DNA from: Kribbella amoyensis
GTDB lineage: Bacteria; Actinomycetota; Actinomycetes; Propionibacteriales; Kribbellaceae
Assembly (NCBI RefSeq): GCF_007828865.1
Contig: NZ_VIVK01000002.1
Coordinates: 682,001-746,000 of the forward strand
Direction: 5' to 3'
Length of the DNA stretch: 64,000 nucleotides
Position numbers and translations under genes: made by a program. Below the pieces are notes generated by a model, which had not been told where the DNA came from, made no database searches, and saw only the letters and a program-made list of their open reading frames with translations. Of this stretch, positions 33,811-43,250 are shown piece after piece (position 1 is the stretch's first letter; the number at the start of each line of letters is the position of its first letter).

Positions 33811-34659
33811 TCACTGCCCTGGTTGGGTCTGGACGCCCTCGGGCAGCAGGAGGACGGAACCGACGAGGAACGCCAATGCGCCGATCGACGTCGCCGCGTT
33901 CGCCACGGTCGCGTCGGCGAGCGCACCGGTCGAGGGCAGCACGTACGCCGCCAGCGCCGAGACGCCGAACGCCACACAACCGAAGAAGTTCACGCTGACG
34001 ATCGCGCCTTCGAGGGTCCACGCCGGCAGCCGCCGAAGACCTCCGGCGACCTCGACGAAAGCGAGATACCCCGCGACCAGGAAGCAGACCGACCCGACCG
34101 CGTCCGGCCGCCACACCAGCGGGTCGTACGAGGACGAGTCGAGCGCGGTACTCAGCGCCCGGAACGTGGTGACGTTGAAGTAGACGGTGCCGATCAACTG
34201 GATCCCGCTGCTCCACCAGTCGATCCGCCGGGGCTCCCAGCGCACCAGGCGGAATCGGCGAGTCCGATGTCCGACGGGACCACGATCCGCGTTGACGGTC
34301 TCGAGCCACTGCAGCGCGGCCGCCGTGGTGAAGAAGACGGACCCGACGAAGAAGACCATCCCGTCCGCGTCCCCGCCGACCAGTTCGAGGAAGAACGGCA
34401 ACGGCGCAACGACGAAGCAGAGCGAGCCGATGGCGAAGAGGATCGCGATCCACCAGGACGCACGATGCGGGGCCCAGAGCAGGTGGTCCCCGTCGGCCCG
34501 GGCGCGCGACAACAGCGAGGCGTGCTTGCGATGCGCCCGCGAACTCCACCGAACCCGGGAACCGTCGGGCCGCACGTAGGTGACCCGGGTCAGGAACGGA
34601 CCGGCCGACCGTCTCTCCACGGCAGCGGACCCGGGCGGCGGCAGCGGGTACTGCGTCAT
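33811..34659 (-). CDS. Uncharacterised multi-pass membrane protein
   Basis: Membrane protein of 282 residues. A cytoplasmic N-terminal region (~70 residues, VTYVRPDGSRVRWSSRAHRK) is followed by about six hydrophobic segments (residues ~70-90, 98-115, 150-170, 185-205, 215-240, 250-272). I do not recognise a family. The gene is convergent with the winged-helix regulator, its stop lying right beside that gene's stop. Confidence 0.72.
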   Translation of the reverse strand: MTQYPLPPPGSAAVERRSAGPFLTRVTYVRPDGSRVRWSSRAHRKHASLLSRARADGDHLLWAPHRASWWIAILFAIGSLCFVVAPLPFFLELVGGDADGMVFFVGSVFFTTAAALQWLETVNADRGPVGHRTRRFRLVRWEPRRIDWWSSGIQLIGTVYFNVTTFRALSTALDSSSYDPLVWRPDAVGSVCFLVAGYLAFVEVAGGLRRLPAWTLEGAIVSVNFFGCVAFGVSALAAYVLPSTGALADATVANAATSIGALAFLVGSVLLLPEGVQTQPGQ

Positions 34660-34971
34660 CGGCGACCTCCCCCCTGGATTCCACGCCCACCAGGTCGTCC
34701 GGGGATCACCCAGGAAGGATGAGACCGACCGGCTGCCCAGATCTGAGCAGCGCCTACCGAAGGCGGCGGGGGATACGCGAAGACTGCTGGCTGCTGCCGC
34801 GAAGTTGCGCCGATGGCGGGTTGTTGGATGGATGGCGTGGTGTAACGCGCTATCGGCGAAACAACGCGCTAGCGAGTGGTGGGGAGTGCGGTGGTGGTAG
34901 CCGCGAGGGACAAAGGCCCCGGCCCCACCCAGGACGTGCCTGGGTGGGGCCGGGGGAGTGCTAGGTCGTGG
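34660..34971. other. Gene-free gap with direct repeat and terminator
   Basis: About 310 bases between the start of a membrane protein gene and the end of the S8 protease gene. AACGCGCTA occurs twice in direct orientation (34844-34852 and 34863-34871), 19 bases start to start. The right part is the S8 terminator. I see no supported gene. Confidence 0.55.
34917..34955 (-). terminator. Terminator of the S8 protease gene
   Basis: Perfect 17-base stem: CCCCGGCCCCACCCAGG (34917-34933), loop ACGTG, CCTGGGTGGGGCCGGGG (34939-34955), 17 bases after the protease stop on the minus strand. A short CCTTTG follows. Confidence 0.85.
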
Positions 34972-37900
34972 TTACTTGATGGACTTCAGGGCGAAGTCCT
35001 CGACGACCGGCTCGCCTGCCAGCAGGCGGGTGGTGCGGGTTTGGGGCTTGTAGCCGTCCTTGGCGGCGATGAGGGTGAGGGGGTTGTTGCGGCGGTCCAG
35101 CCAGTAGGCGTACTTGCCCTGGTTGTCCGTGATGAAGGTGTACGACTGCGCCCAGGAGTCGACCTGGACGATCGCACCCGGCAGCGGGGCGGTCGCGCCG
35201 GAGGTGGCTACCCCGGTGACGGTGCCCAGCAGCTTGCTCCAGGTGTTCGGCGGGGTGACGTTCATGGTCACGCCGACCGCGTCCACGGAGTACGGGGTGT
35301 TCTCGCCGATGGTCACCGAGCCGAGGTACTTGCCCGGCTGGTCGACGCTGGCGTTGAGCGTCACCTTGACGGTGGTGCTGGCACCCGGGGCCAGGGTGGC
35401 CTCGGTCTTGTCGATGCTCAGCCAGCTGACGTCGGCCGACGACTCGGAGCAGTCCTCGAGACCCGGCAGGGCCTCACTGTCCACGGTCGCGGTGAAGCCG
35501 CCGGACGAACCACCGACCTTGTAGAAGCCGCACGCCGCCCCACCGCGGTACCGCGGCATGTTGGCGTTCGGCAGCGCGGCCCAGGTACCGGCGGCCGGGT
35601 CGAACGCGAAGCCCGCGTTCGTCACGGCACCGGTCTGGACACCGCCGACGACGAGCAGCTTGCCACCGGCGACGGCGAAGGATGCCGCCCAGTGGTCGGC
35701 CGGGGCGTCGGCGATCGGCGACCAGGAGTTCGCGCTCGGGTCGTACACGTAGGACGCCTTGTGGGCGGCCGAGCCGTCGTTACCACCCGAGCAGTACAGC
35801 TGCCCGTCGATCGCGCCGCAGGAAGCGAACGCCACCGACTTCGGGTAGTTGGCCTTGGTCTCCCAGATGTTGCTGGCGGCGTCGTAGGCGACGACCGTGT
35901 TGGACATCGGCGTGCAGGACGACGTGGTGCAGCCACCCACGGCGTACAGCTTGCCGTCCAGGACCGCCTGGCCCGCGGCGGCCCGCGGCGCCGGGTTGGC
36001 GGCGAGGGCGGTCCAGGTGTTGGCGGCCGGGTCGTACGCCCAGGTGCCGGCGTCCGGTCCGGAAGCGCCCCAACCGGAGCTGGCGATGATCTTGCCGCCG
36101 ACGGCGCCGACGGTGATCGCGTTCCGCGCGCCCGGCAGCGGGGCGATCGCGGTCCAGGCCAGCGTGGCCGGGTCGTACACGTAGCTGTTCGCGGTCGACG
36201 CACTCCCGTTGCCGCCGGCAATCGAGTAGATCTTGCCGTCCAGGTTGACGACCCGGTTGTCCATCACGGTGGCCGGGTAGTCGGCGATGTCGGCCCACGG
36301 CGCCGCGAGCGGCTTCGCGACGGCCGGCTTGCCGGCCATCTTGCCCGCCAGCTGGTTGGCGAACGAGGTCTCCACCGCGAGCCGCTGCAGCGGGGCACCG
36401 TCGCCGGACAGCACGTCCGCCTTGGTGGTCCTGCTGCCGTCCGCGTTCTCGATCTCGAACCCGCCGTCGCGCTCACCGAACTTCACGTCCACCGGCGCGC
36501 CGCCGGTGTTCTTGACCGTGAAGGACTTGGTGACCTTGCCGGTGGGCATCTTCAGGGTGGCGTCGATCGCGCCCGGGGTGACCGACAGGCGGCCGGCCGC
36601 GAGCGAGAAGTCGGCCGCGGTGACCCAGTCGGCCTCGACGTCGACGCTCTGGCTCGAGGCGACGTAGTTGCCGGCCTTGGCGGTGTAGCCGTGGGCGCCG
36701 GAGTCCGCCGAGTAGAGCCAGTAGAAGCCGTCGTTCAGGCCGCTGTCGTCCGGCGTCGCGACCGTGGTCGCGGTCTCGGTCGCCTTGTCGTCACGGGTGA
36801 CGACGGCGCCGTTGACGAACCCGCCGGTGTTGGCGTCCTTCACGTTGCCGACGACGAGGCCGCCGCCGACTGGCTCACAGGTGACGGCGCTGCCGACGAG
36901 GACGTTGTCGACCTGCCACCACCATTCGTACTGGGCGTCGTAGTAGTGGAAGCGGACCTGCACCGCGGCCTGGCCGGCCGCCTGCGGGATCGCGATCTCC
37001 TTGACGCCGCGGGTGTCGGCGGCCTGGCTGACCAGGGTGGTCCAGGTGGTCCCACCGTCGATCGACAGGTCCACGTCGGCCTTCTCGCCGCCGAGCCAGT
37101 TCAGGTCCTGGTTGAACTTGACCACCGGGGTGGCCACGTCGGTCAGGTCGATCACCGGGCTGACCAGCGAGGTGTCCTGCTGCTGGCCGGAGCCGTACTC
37201 GTCGCTGTCGACGATGGCGAAGCCGCCGGAACCGCCGGACAGGTTGCCCCGGTTGCCCAGGTCCTCGAACTTCCAGGTCTGGCCGTTGCCCTTGTTGTCC
37301 ACCACGGTCCAGCCGCTCGGCGTCGTCTTCGCGTCGAACGTCTCGTAGACCCCGTCGGAGCCGTACTTGTAACCGGGGGCGGTGGTGCAGGCGTCACTGC
37401 GGACCGGCACCGCGACGTTCTTGGTCAGGTTGCCGGTGCCGACCGCGATCGGCTGGCTGACCGTCTGGTAGCCCGGGTACTGCGCCTCGACCTTGAGCGT
37501 GTACGACGCGCTCGACGGCACCTTGAAGCTGTACCGGCCGTTGGTCGGGGTGGTGTAGTCGAACACGCCACCGGGGCCCTCGACGCTCACCTTCGCGTAC
37601 AGCGGCCAGCCGTGGCCGGAGCCGTCCGTGATGGTGCCGCCGACGTTGACCGTCGGAGCGGCCTCGAGGCTGAAGTTCTTCGTGGTGGTGGCGTTCGCGG
37701 TGATCGTCGCGGTCGCGGTCTGGCCCTTGTAGCCGAACGCGGCGATCGTCAGACCGTACTCACCGGCGGGCAGGACGGCGGAGTACGCGCCGTCGGTGCC
37801 GCTGGTCAGGGCGCGGTCGGGCTGGCCCTCGGCGGTGACGGTGACCGTCGCCCCCGGGAGCGCGCTGCCGTCGGTCTTGGTGACCTTGCCGGACAGCGTG

Positions 37901-39381
37901 CCGGTGTCGCCGATCGGGGCGGCGTTCAGCAGCGCGAGCGCGTCCAGCCGACCCTCACCGTAGACGTTGTTGTCGTCCGTGGTGCCGCCGCACTGGCTGT
38001 CCGCCTTGTCGACGGCCGAGTTGTCGAGCAGCGCACGGGTGGCCGTGACGTCGCCCTTCAGTGCCGGCGAGGCGGCCCACAGCAGCGCGACGGTGCCCGC
38101 GAGGTGCGGGGACGCCATCGAGGTGCCGTTGAAGCTCGCGTACGCGTTGCCCGGAACGCTGGAGCGCACGTTGACGCCCGGCGCCGAGAGGTTCGGCTTG
38201 ATCTCACCGTTCTGCCCGACCCCACGGCCGGAGAACGACGCGATGTTGTTGTTGATGTCGTAGGCGCCGGCCGAGTAGTTGCTGACCAGGCTGCCCGGAG
38301 AGCCGCTGGTCTGGCAGGCGGGGCCGCTGTTCCCGTTCGACCAGGCACCGAAGATGCCGGAGGCCGTCCAGGCCAGCGTGATGTCCTCCATGAACGGGTC
38401 GTTGGAGGGCAGCGTCGAACCCCACGAGTTGTTGATGATGTTCGGCCGCTTGCTCGCGTCCGGGTTCTGCCCGGCGAGGTTGGTCGGCTCCAGCATCCAC
38501 TCACCGGAGGTGATCAGCGCGGCGTCGCTCGGGCAGCAGCCGTTCGCGGCGATCCACTTCACCCCGGGGGCGACCCCGATCTGGTTACCGGCGCCGTCGT
38601 CCCCGGCCATCGTGCCCATCGTGTGGGTGCCGTGGCCGTTGTTGTCGGCGGGCGCGCTCGGCGAGGTGCCGGCCGCGTCGAACCAGTTGTAGTTGTGGTC
38701 GAACTGGCCGCCGCCCAGGTTGCCCCGGTAAGAGCCGACCAGCGCCGGGTGGTCGTACTGGACGCCGGTGTCGATGTTGGCGATGACGATGCCCTCGCCC
38801 TTGTCGCCGTACTGCGACCAGACGTCGTCGGCGTTGATGTTCGCCAGGCCCCACTCGAGCGAGTTGATCTGCCGCTCGTCCTTGCCCTGGGTGACCTTCG
38901 GGACCTCGATCGTGGTCGGGTTGTAGATCCCCTCCACCTCGGCGTGCCCGGCCAGGTTCTGGGCCAGCGTCAGCGAGCCGCTGGAGACGCGGATCGCGTT
39001 GGTGCCCCAGAACGCCTGGTACTTCACGTGTTGCGAGTCCAGTTCGGCCTTCACCTTGGCCTGGCTCTCCGCGGCGGTCTTCTTCAGCGCCGCGGCGACC
39101 GCGGTGCCCCGCTGGGTCCAGTCCGTGATCGTGCTCGCCTTGCTGAGGTCGGCCTTGGCGGTGAACCGGACCCAGTAGTCCGTCGCCTCCTTGGCGTCCT
39201 TGCCCTCGAGCTTGGCCATCACCTCAGGCTTGATCTTGCTCGCCGGGGTGGCCTCCGGCTTCGTGGGCGGTGCGGCCTGGGCGGCCAGGCCGGACGCGGC
39301 GAGACCGGTCGTGACGACCGCGACCGCCGCGAGGGCACCCACCAGTGATCTGGCGAGTCCCCTTCGTCGTTGATGTGACAT
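34972..39381 (-). CDS. Secreted S8 (subtilisin-like) serine protease with Kelch and regulatory-like domains
   Basis: Exported multidomain protease, 1469 residues. A Sec signal (to ~residue 37) and a propeptide-like region (~50-165) precede the S8 domain (~180-485). Catalytic residues are Asp204 (ANIDTGVQYDHP), His250 (NNGHGTHTMG) and Ser421 (FNGTSMASPHLAG), with Asn351 for the oxyanion hole. Then come carboxypeptidase-regulatory-like beta domains (~490-650), a jelly-roll-like region with NKGNGQTWKFED, a run of about five Kelch repeats (~1080-1310, e.g. GKLYAVGGC, GQLYCSGGND, GKLLVVGGV), and a last regulatory-like domain. GAGGGG precedes ATG 39381. It is divergent from receiverless regulator 2 and has a 130-base leader with a nested palindrome. 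Confidence 0.95.
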   Translation of the reverse strand: MSHQRRRGLARSLVGALAAVAVVTTGLAASGLAAQAAPPTKPEATPASKIKPEVMAKLEGKDAKEATDYWVRFTAKADLSKASTITDWTQRGTAVAAALKKTAAESQAKVKAELDSQHVKYQAFWGTNAIRVSSGSLTLAQNLAGHAEVEGIYNPTTIEVPKVTQGKDERQINSLEWGLANINADDVWSQYGDKGEGIVIANIDTGVQYDHPALVGSYRGNLGGGQFDHNYNWFDAAGTSPSAPADNNGHGTHTMGTMAGDDGAGNQIGVAPGVKWIAANGCCPSDAALITSGEWMLEPTNLAGQNPDASKRPNIINNSWGSTLPSNDPFMEDITLAWTASGIFGAWSNGNSGPACQTSGSPGSLVSNYSAGAYDINNNIASFSGRGVGQNGEIKPNLSAPGVNVRSSVPGNAYASFNGTSMASPHLAGTVALLWAASPALKGDVTATRALLDNSAVDKADSQCGGTTDDNNVYGEGRLDALALLNAAPIGDTGTLSGKVTKTDGSALPGATVTVTAEGQPDRALTSGTDGAYSAVLPAGEYGLTIAAFGYKGQTATATITANATTTKNFSLEAAPTVNVGGTITDGSGHGWPLYAKVSVEGPGGVFDYTTPTNGRYSFKVPSSASYTLKVEAQYPGYQTVSQPIAVGTGNLTKNVAVPVRSDACTTAPGYKYGSDGVYETFDAKTTPSGWTVVDNKGNGQTWKFEDLGNRGNLSGGSGGFAIVDSDEYGSGQQQDTSLVSPVIDLTDVATPVVKFNQDLNWLGGEKADVDLSIDGGTTWTTLVSQAADTRGVKEIAIPQAAGQAAVQVRFHYYDAQYEWWWQVDNVLVGSAVTCEPVGGGLVVGNVKDANTGGFVNGAVVTRDDKATETATTVATPDDSGLNDGFYWLYSADSGAHGYTAKAGNYVASSQSVDVEADWVTAADFSLAAGRLSVTPGAIDATLKMPTGKVTKSFTVKNTGGAPVDVKFGERDGGFEIENADGSRTTKADVLSGDGAPLQRLAVETSFANQLAGKMAGKPAVAKPLAAPWADIADYPATVMDNRVVNLDGKIYSIAGGNGSASTANSYVYDPATLAWTAIAPLPGARNAITVGAVGGKIIASSGWGASGPDAGTWAYDPAANTWTALAANPAPRAAAGQAVLDGKLYAVGGCTTSSCTPMSNTVVAYDAASNIWETKANYPKSVAFASCGAIDGQLYCSGGNDGSAAHKASYVYDPSANSWSPIADAPADHWAASFAVAGGKLLVVGGVQTGAVTNAGFAFDPAAGTWAALPNANMPRYRGGAACGFYKVGGSSGGFTATVDSEALPGLEDCSESSADVSWLSIDKTEATLAPGASTTVKVTLNASVDQPGKYLGSVTIGENTPYSVDAVGVTMNVTPPNTWSKLLGTVTGVATSGATAPLPGAIVQVDSWAQSYTFITDNQGKYAYWLDRRNNPLTLIAAKDGYKPQTRTTRLLAGEPVVEDFALKSIK

Positions 39382-39440
39382 TGCAGCCCCTCACTTGACA
39401 TCCCCGAGTCGGCCCCCGAGCCAACGTGCGGAGGATCGGG

Positions 39441-39468
39441 GTTCGCAGGCTGAACCGGTTCTGCGAAC
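39441..39468. promoter_or_regulatory. Nested palindrome in the S8 protease leader
   Basis: GTTCGCAG (39441-39448) and CTGCGAAC (39461-39468) are perfect inverted arms; inside them GAACCGGTTC (39452-39461) is itself a perfect palindrome. It lies between the predicted S8 promoter and the S8 start codon. It could be an operator, for instance for the divergent winged-helix regulator, or a hairpin in the mRNA leader. Confidence 0.6.
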
Positions 39469-39519
39469 GCACCGTGCCCCCCAGGTCGCGAGGTGTGACG
39501 CCTCGGACCCGATTGGGAC

Positions 39520-39547
39520 CTTATGTGTCAGATGTGAACGTGAACAA
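39520..39547 (-). promoter_or_regulatory. Candidate promoter of the S8 protease gene
   Basis: On the minus strand TTGTTC (39547-39542), 16 bases, CATAAG (39525-39520). It would give a leader of about 130 bases containing the nested palindrome. Confidence 0.45.
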
Positions 39548-39656
39548 GCACAGTTCGTGAGCAAGATGTCACTAGCGGTTCGGGCATTCTGGGCAAGTTC
39601 GGTCAGAGTTTGGCAATCCGTTGACGATTCGAGGCAGCGGTTGACATCGTGATCGA

Positions 39657-40286
39657 ATGGTCACCGCCCGTGTTCCCGCCCCGAGCGACGGCGCCCTGGA
39701 TCTCAGCTCGACCCAGCAGCCGTTCCCGCTGCTCATCGCCGTCGCCGCCTCGCTGGACGAACGTGTCCGGCTCGCCGAACTCGTCGACGACGTCGCGCCG
39801 CTGCTGCTCGTGTCCAGCCTCGACGAACTCCGCAAACTCCTCACGCCGGCCACCCAGCCCCCGGTGCCGCCCGAGCAGCCCGAGCCACCCGAGCCCGAGC
39901 CCGAGGCCGAACCGGTCGCCCGGCCCACGGCTGCCCGCGGTCCGGGACCCGCGCACCGGGCCGGACCGGACGTGCTCGCGATCGACTCGGCCAGGTCGGT
40001 CGCGCAGTGGCGGGGCCGGGAGGTGCCGTTGACCGATCTCGAACACGACCTGCTGACCCGGTTGATGACCGAGCCGGTGCGGGTCTGGACGTACGAGGCG
40101 CTGCATCAGGCGGTCTGGCGGAACCGGCATCAGCGCGGGACCGCGGACGTGCACTCACTGGTGAAGCGCTTGCGGCGCAAGCTGGACGAGCTGGGCACGA
40201 CGGTCACCATCGACGCCGTCCGCGGTACCGGGTTCCGGCTGGCCGATCACCAGCGGCCGGCCATCAGGGGTCTGCGCGCCGGCTGA
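39657..40286 (+). CDS. Receiverless OmpR/PhoB-type winged-helix regulator 2
   Basis: DNA-binding protein of 209 residues, paralogous to the regulator at 33273. N-terminal ~65 residues repeat the LLLVSSLDELRKLL pattern but lack receiver acids; a Pro/Glu-rich linker (~residues 65-100, PEQPEPPEPEPEAEP) follows; the C-terminal winged helix has REVPLTDLEHDLLTRLMTEP, VWTYEALHQAVWRN, HSLVKRLRRKLDELG and DAVRGTGFRLADH. No ribosome-binding site is seen before ATG 39657; with TTGACG at 39621 a leaderless transcript is possible. It is divergent from the S8 protease gene and may control it. Confidence 0.85.
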   Translation: MVTARVPAPSDGALDLSSTQQPFPLLIAVAASLDERVRLAELVDDVAPLLLVSSLDELRKLLTPATQPPVPPEQPEPPEPEPEAEPVARPTAARGPGPAHRAGPDVLAIDSARSVAQWRGREVPLTDLEHDLLTRLMTEPVRVWTYEALHQAVWRNRHQRGTADVHSLVKRLRRKLDELGTTVTIDAVRGTGFRLADHQRPAIRGLRAG

Positions 40287-40293
40287 CGGCAGG

Positions 40294-40953
40294 TCAAGCG
40301 TGCCGGGCCGGTCCGGTGGCGTACGGCTTGAGCTTGGTGACGAGGTCGGGACCGTCGACGTACTGCGGATACTCCTTCGCGGTGGTCTGCGGCGACCGTG
40401 GACAGGCCGACTGCGAACCCATCACCGTGAAGGTCGTGACCGGCCGCCCGGTCGACGCCTCGAACAACCGGTAGAGGAACCGGGTCCGCCGGACGTTCAC
40501 CGTCTTCGTGGTCCCGTCGGCCTGCTGGTACGTGCACTGGTCGACGATCTTGCCGCGGTACTTGCCGTCGACGTACTCGCAGAGCACCAGCTGGGTCGCC
40601 ATGATCGGCCCGCTGGCCGCGTTCCAGGCCAGTGGCAGCTCGGGGGAGAAGTCGTAGGAGTACATCTGGACGAGCTGCACCGGGTGGATCCCGGAGCCCT
40701 TGTACGCGCGCATCCGGCGGCTGAGCGGACGGACGGCGCGCGGGTTGAAGGGCTGTCCTCCGCACGCGGCGTGCCGGGCCGCATCGAAGGCGGACGTGGT
40801 CGGCGGAGGACTGGGGGTGGGCGACGGGGTCGGGGTCGAGGGCGACGGCGGAGGCGCCGCGCCGGAGTCCGAGCCGCAGGCCGTACCGGCCAGGACGACA
40901 CCGATCGCCACCACGGCGGCCATCGCCTTCCGTGACCGCCTCGATACGTGCAT
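40294..40953 (-). CDS. Lipoprotein of unknown function
   Basis: Secreted lipoprotein of 219 residues: signal peptide with lipobox LAGTAC near residue 26, then a Ser/Pro/Thr-rich linker of about 27 residues and a compact domain with four cysteines (AACGGQPF, LCEYVDG, DQCTYQQ, ACPRSP) likely forming disulfides. I do not recognise the domain. The gene is convergent with regulator 2 (seven bases apart). Confidence 0.8.
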   Translation of the reverse strand: MHVSRRSRKAMAAVVAIGVVLAGTACGSDSGAAPPPSPSTPTPSPTPSPPPTTSAFDAARHAACGGQPFNPRAVRPLSRRMRAYKGSGIHPVQLVQMYSYDFSPELPLAWNAASGPIMATQLVLCEYVDGKYRGKIVDQCTYQQADGTTKTVNVRRTRFLYRLFEASTGRPVTTFTVMGSQSACPRSPQTTAKEYPQYVDGPDLVTKLKPYATGPARHA

Positions 40954-40979
40954 GCGGTGAGACTAGCGACGCGGCGGGC

Positions 40980-41006
40980 CAGGTCCCCGCTGTTGGCAGG
41001 GACCTG
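40980..41006 (-). terminator. Terminator of glgE
   Basis: CAGGTCCC (40980-40987), 11-base loop, GGGACCTG (40999-41006): perfect eight-base stem 26 bases after the glgE stop on the minus strand, just upstream of the lipoprotein gene start. Confidence 0.65.
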
Positions 41007-41032
41007 CCCCGATCCGCAGGATCTTGCTGTGC

Positions 41033-43021
41033 CTACGCCTGCCCGCGGCGGACGGCGAGGATGTGCGCCGGGTCGCCGTTCGGGTCGAGGCGGACGTAGT
41101 TCTGCTGGCCCCAGCGCCAGGTGGCGCCGCTGACCTCGTCGTAGACGGTGAAGGTGTCCTCGGGACGCATGCCGAGCGCGGCCATGTCGAGGTGCACCAT
41201 CGACTCGCGGACCGAGTGCGGGTCGGTGTTGACCACGACGATGACGGTGTCGGTGTGGCCGTCGGCGCCGGTCACGCGCTTGGAGTAGCACATGATCGCG
41301 TCGTCCTCGACGTTGTGCAGGCTCAGGTTGCGCAGTTGCTGCAGGGCCGGGTGCCGGCGGCGGACGTTGTTGAGCAGCGTCAGGTACGGCGCCAGCGTGC
41401 GGCCCTCGCGCTCGGCCGCCTCCCAGTCCCGCGGCCGGAGCTGGAACTTCTCGGTGTCCAGGTACTCCTCGGAGCCCGGCCGCAGCGCGACGTGCTCGAA
41501 CAGCTCGTACCCCGCGTACACGCCCCAGGCCGGCGACGAGGTGGCGGCGATCGCGGCCCGGATCTTGAACGCGCCCGGCCCGCCGTACTGCAGGTAGGCG
41601 GTCAGGATGTCCGGCGTGTTGACGAAGAAGTTCGGCCGCAGGACGTGCCCGGTCTCCTCGGTCAGCTCGCGCAGGTACTCCTCCAGCTCCCACTTCTCGT
41701 TGCGCCAGGTGAAGTAGGTGTACGACTGGTGGAAGCCGACCTTGGCCAGCTCCCGCATCATCGGCCGGCGGGTGAACGCCTCGGACAGGAAGACCACGTC
41801 CGGGTCGGTCTTGCGGACCTCGCCGAGCAGCCACTCCCAGAAGTTCACCGGCTTGGTGTGCGGGTTGTCGACCCGGAACACGGTGACGCCGTGCGAGATC
41901 CACAGCTTCACCACCCGCAGCACCTCGGCGTAGATGCCCTCGGGATCGTTGTCGAAGTTGATCGGGTAGATGTCCTGGTACTTCTTCGGCGGGTTCTCCG
42001 CGTACGCGATCGAGCCGTCGGCGCGGACCGAGAACCACTTCGGGTGCTCCTTGACCCACGGGTGGTCCGGGGACGCCTGCAGGGCCAGGTCGATCGCCAC
42101 CTCGAGCCCGACCTCGCGGGCCCGGGCGACGAAGTGGTCGAAGTCCTCGAAGGTGCCGAGCTCGGGGTGGATCGCGTCGTGGCCGCCGTCCTCGGAGCCG
42201 ATCGCCCACGGCGACCCGGGGTCGCCCGGCTTCGGGTCGAGGGTGTTGTTCGGGCCCTTGCGGAAGGCCGTCCCGATCGGGTGGATCGGCGGCACGTAGA
42301 GGATGTCGAAGCCCATCGCGGCGACCGCGTCGAGCCGCTTCGCCGCGGTCCTGAAGGTGCCCGACTTCCACGCACCGGTGGACTCGTCGAACTCGGCGCC
42401 CTCCGACCGCGGGAAGAACTCGTACCAGCTGCCGTAGAGCGCGCGCTCGCGGTCCACCCAGACCGGGTACGTCTCGGACGACGTGATCAGCTCGCGCACC
42501 GGGTAACGGCCGAGGGCGGCGCGGACCTGCGGCGAGATGCCGGCGGCGAGCCGGGCCTCGGGCGGCAGCGCGCCGTTGGCCAAGGCGTGCGCGGCGTCGG
42601 TCAGGGTGGCCCGGTCCAGCCGCACCGCCGGCGGTACCCCGGCCGCGGCCCGGTCGAAGAAGGCGGCGCCCTCGGCGAACATCAGGTCGACGTCGAGCCC
42701 GGCCGGCACCTTGATCTCGGCGTTGTGCCGCCAGGTCCCGTACGGATCGCTCCAGCCCTCGACCGCGAACGTCCAGGCGCCCTGCTCGGTGAGGGTCACC
42801 TCGACGGTCCAGCGGTCGGTGCCCTGGCCGACCGGGCTCATCAGCATCCGCCGGGTCTGCCCGGACGGGGAGGTCAGCACGACGTTCGCGTTCACCGCGT
42901 CATGGCCCTCCCGGAAGACCGTGGCCGCGATGGTGAACGTCTCGCCGACCGAGGCCTTGGCCGGATACGCTCCGGCGTCGACGGTCGGGGTGACGTCGGT
43001 GATCGGGATGCGCCCAGTCAT
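41033..43021 (-). CDS. glgE: Alpha-1,4-glucan:maltose-1-phosphate maltosyltransferase
   Basis: GlgE, 662 residues, the enzyme that extends alpha-glucan by two glucose units from maltose 1-phosphate. N-terminal beta domain and helical insert are followed by the GH13 barrel. Signature motifs: YVPPIHPIG, LDLALQASPDHPWVKEHP-type loop, the nucleophile Asp in VTVFRVDNPHTKP and the acid Glu in VVFLSEAFTRRP; the phosphate-binding NFFVNTPDILTAYLQ is intact. It takes its substrate from Mak. In many actinobacteria glgE adjoins treS and mak; here 12.6 kb lie between. It is divergent from glgP across a 229-base gap. Confidence 0.97.
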   Translation of the reverse strand: MTGRIPITDVTPTVDAGAYPAKASVGETFTIAATVFREGHDAVNANVVLTSPSGQTRRMLMSPVGQGTDRWTVEVTLTEQGAWTFAVEGWSDPYGTWRHNAEIKVPAGLDVDLMFAEGAAFFDRAAAGVPPAVRLDRATLTDAAHALANGALPPEARLAAGISPQVRAALGRYPVRELITSSETYPVWVDRERALYGSWYEFFPRSEGAEFDESTGAWKSGTFRTAAKRLDAVAAMGFDILYVPPIHPIGTAFRKGPNNTLDPKPGDPGSPWAIGSEDGGHDAIHPELGTFEDFDHFVARAREVGLEVAIDLALQASPDHPWVKEHPKWFSVRADGSIAYAENPPKKYQDIYPINFDNDPEGIYAEVLRVVKLWISHGVTVFRVDNPHTKPVNFWEWLLGEVRKTDPDVVFLSEAFTRRPMMRELAKVGFHQSYTYFTWRNEKWELEEYLRELTEETGHVLRPNFFVNTPDILTAYLQYGGPGAFKIRAAIAATSSPAWGVYAGYELFEHVALRPGSEEYLDTEKFQLRPRDWEAAEREGRTLAPYLTLLNNVRRRHPALQQLRNLSLHNVEDDAIMCYSKRVTGADGHTDTVIVVVNTDPHSVRESMVHLDMAALGMRPEDTFTVYDEVSGATWRWGQQNYVRLDPNGDPAHILAVRRGQA

Positions 43022-43174
43022 GGTGGTCGATGAACTCGCTTTCCGACTCGCGGATGGAACAACGGCAGTGACAGGTCTGACGTTATCGGTTCCCGGACGC
43101 AGACCACGTCATGCGGGCATCACGGTTCGGTCCACACTGCGGAACGTCGTCGCTCACACCCCGCGACGAAGCCT

Positions 43175-43250
43175 GCAAGAACTTGCTCGCGTTGCAAAAT
43201 CGATGCATCCCGAGGGTGCCCGGGGCACCTTGGGCCGGTACGGTGTCCCG
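43175..43250 (+). promoter_or_regulatory. glgP promoter region with two dyads
   Basis: A -10-like TACGGT (43239-43244) ends six bases before GTG 43251, predicting a leaderless glgP message. GGTGCC-CGG-GGCACC (43215-43229) is a perfect dyad where the -35 would be, which has no good consensus, so activation or repression there is likely. Upstream, GCAAG-AA-CTTGC (43175-43186) resembles half-sites of LacI-type maltose regulators (MalR) in actinobacteria. Confidence 0.5.

Noticed and set aside
34876..39348. A 1490-codon open frame on the plus strand opposite the S8 protease gene
   Set aside because: It is the antisense shadow of a high-GC gene: composition is dominated by Gly, Arg, Val and Asp with no domain motifs, while the minus frame has the full catalytic triad and signal peptide.
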